DNA from: Congeria kusceri
Taxonomy: Eukaryota; Mollusca; Bivalvia; Myida; Dreissenidae
Direction of reading: 5' to 3'
Assembly: GCA_027627225.1 (NCBI GenBank)
Contig: CM051033.1
Coordinates: 46,774,016 to 46,838,015, forward strand
Length of the DNA: 64,000 nt
How positions within the stretch are numbered: position 1 is the stretch's first letter; every line of letters begins with the position of its first letter. A program made the position numbers and the translations under genes. A model generated the notes under the pieces. That model ran no database searches. It saw only the letters and a list, made by a program, of their open reading frames with translations, and was not told where the DNA came from. This document shows, one piece after another, positions 59,814 to 64,000 of the stretch.

Positions 59814-61162
59814 ATGAGTCAGGCAACTGAACACATAGTTCAAGGAGCTGAGACCAGTGTCTCAGTTGTTGAGTTCCGTTGAATGGCGGATGAAAATGAA
59901 CGCTAAAATTGGAACTACAAAACCTTAGGATGGAGATAGAGATGATGCATCTCAAGCAAGAGATCGACAGGACGGAATCTGACTTAAGAACGTCAACTCC
60001 GAAAAAAGTACAGTTTCATACAAATATAAGCAATGCCAACAATTCTTTAACAAAGGACAGAACTAGTCCGAGATTACCATCTGAAGCTAATGAGCGCCCG
60101 ATTGGCCGTTATGACAGTGTGACACAGCGCAAGAAACCCTCGTTTCAGAGTGAAGGCAGTACATCATATAAAGAGCCCTATGCTCAGGAATCGGATGAGA
60201 CATCGAGCAATAGCAAACGCGCTAGTGTAATGTGAAACCTGCGACCTTTGACGGTAGCAGCTCATTGTGTGATTACAAGGCACATTTTGAAGCATGTGCA
60301 AAGATAAATAGGTGGAACAATGAACAGAAGTGATTATATCTATCTGTTTCATTGCGTGGTAACATAGTGTTATTGGCAATCTCCCGGATAGCACCACTGA
60401 CAATGAGCGGCTGATACGTGCGTTGGAGGACCGTTTTGCGCCTCCCAACCAGACTGAACTTAATCGTGTACAGTTAAGGGAAAGGCATCAGCGAGCTACA
60501 GACTCAATGGCTGAACTAAGACAAAACATAAGACGTTTTACAAATCTTGCCTACCGTAATGAGCCGGTAGATGTACGAAAAGCATTAGCCAAAGAACAGT
60601 TTATTGGTGCTCTCGCAAATGCAGATATGCGTCTTAAAGTCAAGCAGGCTAGGCAAGTAAATATAAATGACGCTGTTCGACATGCTGTAGAGCTTGAATC
60701 GTTCTACATGGCTGAGAATCGACAGCAAAAAGTCGTTCGATCTTCAAGTGGCACGGCCTGGACATAGCAAATTGAACCTGAAACTACTTAACTCATTAAA
60801 ATGGTGACTGACCTTCAACGACAAATGGAAATCATGAGTGAAGATATGAAGCGTCTCCAAATAAGAAAACGGTTGGAGACTGAACGATCTTATAATGTGT
60901 ATATGGATGACCAAAACAAGAAGTATACACGATCATGGCAAAGGTCTAAGCACTCCGCAAATGGTGAAAGTAACCACGTCAATCAAACTACACGACGGTG
61001 TTACCAATGTGGTTCCACCAAACACATCAACCGGAACTGTCCCAAAGATAAACAGTCCATAAACATGCGATGCAGTAGACAACATAGACACGATGTAAAA
61101 TATACAAGAAGCCGAACAGCAGGTTTATATGCCACCGCTGAGGTCGATGGCATTCCCTGTTG
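59814..61162 (+). pseudogene. gag: Retrotransposon gag with CCHC zinc knuckle, disabled
   Basis: Coding-like from ATG 59814 but broken by stops soon after (about 59879 and 59903) and by a frameshift near 60233 and TGA in gaacagaagtgatta. Recognisable pieces: coiled-coil-like LRMEIEMMHLKQEIDRTESD; FDGSS...DYKAHFEACAKINRW, a typical gypsy capsid start; RFTNLAY...QFIGAL, a capsid C-terminal helix; and CYQCGSTKHINRNC (C-x2-C-x4-H-x4-C, 60999-61040). It ends in a protease-like GLYATAEVDGIPC just before the active-site region would come, and the 3' LTR fragment follows at once. Confidence 0.85.
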
Positions 61163-61546
61163 ATTGTCTGAGTGGAGTATTATTGCAAAAGCATTGCGTT
61201 TGATGCGATCTACACAGCGACAAGGATAGTGAGATCTGCTGTACCACGTTTGGTTCCATACCTTGTTGAGACTATAAGGTACTGTGCTAGCCCATCAAAT
61301 CTAAGCATAGCAGTGTTCCATCCGCCCGTCTGGTACATATGTGATTCCATCCACTTATTTTGGTTGCCCATCCAATTATTTTAGTAGATCCCATCCTTGA
61401 TAATAAGTTGATTAAGTTTGTTTAATAATCATTATATACAATCATTTTCGACTAAGCATTAGGCAGTTAGCCTCAAGGAACATTTATATAGAGTTATATA
61501 GACTAGTATTAATACGTTGCGTGCACTAGGCCCCCTACACGTTACA
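61156..61546 (+). mobile_element. 3' LTR fragment (last ~390 bp)
   Basis: Collinear with about 59390-59764 (tggagtat.attgca, gcattgcgtttgatgcgatc, tgtgctagcccatca). Ends CGTTACA. It begins inside the LTR, so a deletion joins protease to LTR interior near shared tccct. Confidence 0.88.
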
Positions 61547-61550
61547 CTAT

Positions 61551-63234
61551 GTAGATAATATTCATTTTTTTCACTTCCAGGGTGTATGGTCCCCTGAAGA
61601 ACTACGATATGTTTATGTCACTGTGTAGATACTATTCACGTGTTTCACTTCCAGGGTGTATGGTCCCATACAGAACTACGATGTGTTTATATCACTATGT
61701 AGATAATATTCACGTGTTTCACTCCCGGAGAGTGTGGTCCCCTACAGAACTACGATGTGTTTGTATTACTATATCGATAATATTCACGTGTTTCACTTCC
61801 GGAGTGTGTGGTCCTCTACAGAACTACGGTATGTTTATATCACTATGTAGATAATATTCACGTGTTTGACTTCCAGAGTGTGTGGTCCCCTACAGAACTA
61901 CGATGTGTTTATATCACTATGTAGATAATATTCACGTGTTTCACTTCCAGGGTGTACGGCCCCCTACATAACTACGATGTGTTTATATCACTATATGTAT
62001 GTTGATAATATTCACGTGTTTCAATTCCATGGTGTATGGCTCCCTACAGAACTACGATGTGTTTACATCACTGTGTATATGTAATATGTAACATTTCCTT
62101 AACCACATTGCAGGCTTTATGGTCCACTACAGAACTACGATATGTTTATATCACTGTGTACAAAACATGTTCTTGCTCCATTTCCAGGGTGTATGGCCCT
62201 CTACAGAACTACAATGTGTTTATATCACTGTGTATATAACATTCCCTTAACCCCATTGCAGAATTATGGTCCCCTACATAACTACTATGTGTTTATATCA
62301 CTGTGTATATAACATTTCCTTAACCCCATTGCAGAGTGTATGGTCCCCTACAGAACTACGATGTGTTTATATCACTGTGTATGTAACATTTCCTTAACCC
62401 CATTGCAGAGTGTATGGTCCCCTACAGAACTACAATGTGTTTATATCACTGTGTATATAACATATCCTTAACCCCATAGCAGAGTGTAGGGTCCCCTACA
62501 GAACCACGATGTGTTTATTTCACTGTGTATGTAACATTTCCGTAACCACATTGCAGAGTTTATGGTCCCCTACAGAACTACAATGTTTTTATATCACTGT
62601 GTATATATAACATTTCCTTAGCCACATTGCAGAGTGTAAGGTCCCCTACAGAACTACGATGTGTTTATATCACTGTGTATATATAACATTTCATTAACCA
62701 CATTGCAGAGTGTATGGTCCCCTACAGAACTACGATGTGTTTATATCACTGTGTATATATAACATTTCCTTAACCACATTGCAGGGTCTTTGGTCCCCTA
62801 CAGAACTACGATGTGTTTATATCACTGTGTATATATAACCTTTCCTTAACCACATTGCAGAGTGTAAGGTCCTCTACAGAACTACGATGTGTTTATATCA
62901 CTGTGTATATAACATTTCCTTGACCCAATTGCAGAGTGTATGGTCCTCTACAGAACTACGATGTGTTTATATCACTGTGTATATGACATTTCCTTTACCC
63001 AATTGCAGAGTGTATGGTCCCCTACAGAACTACGATGTGTTTATATCACTGTGTATGTATAACATTTCCTTGACCCAATTGCAGAGTGTATGGTCCCCTA
63101 CAGAACTACGATGTGTTTATATCACTGTGTATATAACATTTCCTTAACCACATTGCAGAGTGTATGGTCCCCTACAGAACTACGATGTGTTTATATCACT
63201 GTGTATATATAACATTTCCTTAACCACATTGCAG
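61551..63234 (+). repeat. Terminal-exon acceptor/start array, part B (about 23 units)
   Basis: Continuation of the array beyond the retrotransposon. Units are about 71-80 bp, two subtypes: acttccag with tagataatattcacgtg (61570-62050) and cattgcag with tgtatataacatttcctta (62100-63234). Most keep CAG plus tgtatggtcccctacagaac. Some acceptors are lost (cccggag, ttccatgg). Confidence 0.93.
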
Positions 63235-63334
63235 GGTGTATGGTCCCCCACAGAAATACGATGAGTTCTCCAAGGCCTGGAACTGCCCTGCAGGATCCTT
63301 CATGAACAAGAGACACAAATGTTCAGTCTGGTAG
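63235..63334 (+). pseudogene. M13 copy 2 terminal exon p (open, stop kept)
   Basis: [35 protein letters not shown] at 63332. Nearly identical to copy 1 (15716-15815). Confidence 0.95.
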
Positions 63335-63340
63335 AACACG

Positions 63341-63745
63341 TGATACATACACAGGTTGATACTTTTCTGGTAAAGCACTGGTTACATACACAGGTTGATA
63401 CTTTTCTGAGAGAACACTGGATACATACTCAGGTTGATAATTTTCTGGTAGATCACTGGATACATACACAGGTTGATACCTTTCTGAGAGAACACTGGAT
63501 ACATACGCAGGTTGATAATTTTCTGGTAGATCACTGGATACATACGCAGGTTGATACTTTTTTGGTAAAGCACTGGATACATACACAGGTTGACACTTCT
63601 GGTAGAGCACTGAATACATACACAGGTTGACACTTCTGATTGAGCACGGGATACATACACAGGTTGATACTTTTCTAGTAGAGCACTGGATACATACACA
63701 GGTTGATACTTTTCTGGTTGAGCACTGGATAAATACACAGGATGA
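63341..63745 (+). repeat. 39-bp array in copy 2 3' flank, about 10 units
   Basis: Same unit as 15822-16397 with a different number and order of variants. Followed to the window end by sequence homologous to 16397-16560 (cttttgcaaatagca ... gcctgttNacggaatga). Confidence 0.9.
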
Positions 63746-64000
63746 TACTTTTGCAAATAGCATGCATCGTTAGAAACGTATCATAAATACAGATGGATAG
63801 CATAGAAAAATTAGCCTTGATACAGTAAAATGTTTTTAAAAAAATTACCACATACAAATTAACTAAAACATCAAAAGACGTCAAGAATATCAACAAGATG
63901 CCGTCCTAAGACTTCGCGGGTGAGCGTTAATCCACAAAGTTTATTCAATTGGGTTTATTGCGTCAATGCACGCCTGTTTACGGAATGAAGTGCAATACAT

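Larger units (their letters stand above)
55892..61546 (+). mobile_element. Defective Ty3/gypsy-like LTR retrotransposon
   Basis: Inserted in the 74-bp array. CTAT occurs at both junctions (55888-55891 and 61547-61550), and the termini TGTAACG / CGTTACA are complementary, as in LTRs. Order: very long 5' LTR, PBS-like site, damaged gag with CCHC knuckle, first residues of protease, then directly a 3' LTR fragment. Reverse transcriptase, RNase H and integrase are absent, so it is immobile on its own. Confidence 0.88.
26451..63334 (+). pseudogene. M13 metallopeptidase copy 2, multi-exon pseudogene
   Basis: Tandem duplicate of copy 1, recognisable exon by exon at 26451-26524, 27339-27557, 28157-28204, 29014-29144, 33527-33613, 34561-34694, 34997-35090, 37050-37178, 37534-37632, 38798-38893, 39832-39890, 42644-42695, 42969-43036, 44081-44222, 52397-52473 and 63235-63334. 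Lesions: frameshifts in the first two; a lost acceptor, 1-nt deletion and TAA in the exon-a match; exon g deleted; an 8-nt deletion in exon h; an insertion and TAG in exon l; exons m and n absent; acceptor AG to AA before exon o. Without exon m it lacks the Glu zinc ligand. Exons b-f, j, k and p stay open. Exons for the membrane anchor were not found between 16490 and 26450. It cannot encode an active peptidase as read. Confidence 0.92.

Overview
This is eukaryotic, intron-rich, AT-rich and very repeat-dense DNA. GT-AG introns, tRNA-derived SINEs, LINE, LTR and hAT-like elements, and long intronic tandem arrays resembling interspersed repeats common in molluscs suggest a bivalve-like invertebrate. 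That assignment is an inference and I cannot name the species. The window holds two tandem same-strand copies of one gene family, the M13 zinc metallopeptidases (neprilysin / endothelin-converting-enzyme type). Almost everything else is introns and intergenic DNA filled with repeats. Copy 1 (802-15815, +) is the 3' part of an apparently intact gene. I assembled sixteen exons from the sequence. All splice phases agree, and they encode 505 residues up to the stop, including the VNAYY, HEITH and ENIAD motifs, the DPHS histidine and the C-terminal KCSVW. The N-terminal cytoplasmic, membrane and early ectodomain exons lie before base 1. Copy 2 (26451-63334, +) is a duplicate carrying three more upstream exons but many disabling lesions: frameshifts, nonsense codons, two lost splice acceptors, and deletion of the exon matching copy-1 exon 7 and of the two matching exons 13-14 (exon 13 holds the third zinc ligand). 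It is a unitary-looking pseudogene into which transposons have inserted. Layout: 1-16490 copy 1, with a 28-bp satellite of about 96 units in its last intron and 39-bp repeats in its 3' UTR. 16490-26450 is intergenic, with interspersed repeats, a 269-bp palindrome and adjoining 30-bp and 49-bp minisatellites. 26451-63334 is pseudogene copy 2, which contains an inverted pair of 1.29-kb LTRs (29603-32623), a 47-bp array born at an LTR/host junction, a 45-bp array running open into an exon, hAT-like elements, a truncated LINE, and a Ty3/gypsy-like element with an unusually long 5' LTR (55892-61546). That last element interrupts an array of about 54 copies of the terminal exon's intron/exon edge. 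63335 to the window end is the duplicated 3' UTR. The most striking pattern is that tandem arrays repeatedly nucleate at exon edges or element/host junctions, so the locus carries dozens of decoy splice sites. Only the M13 copy 1 is a convincing functional gene. The long open frames elsewhere are consequences of repeat unit length and composition.
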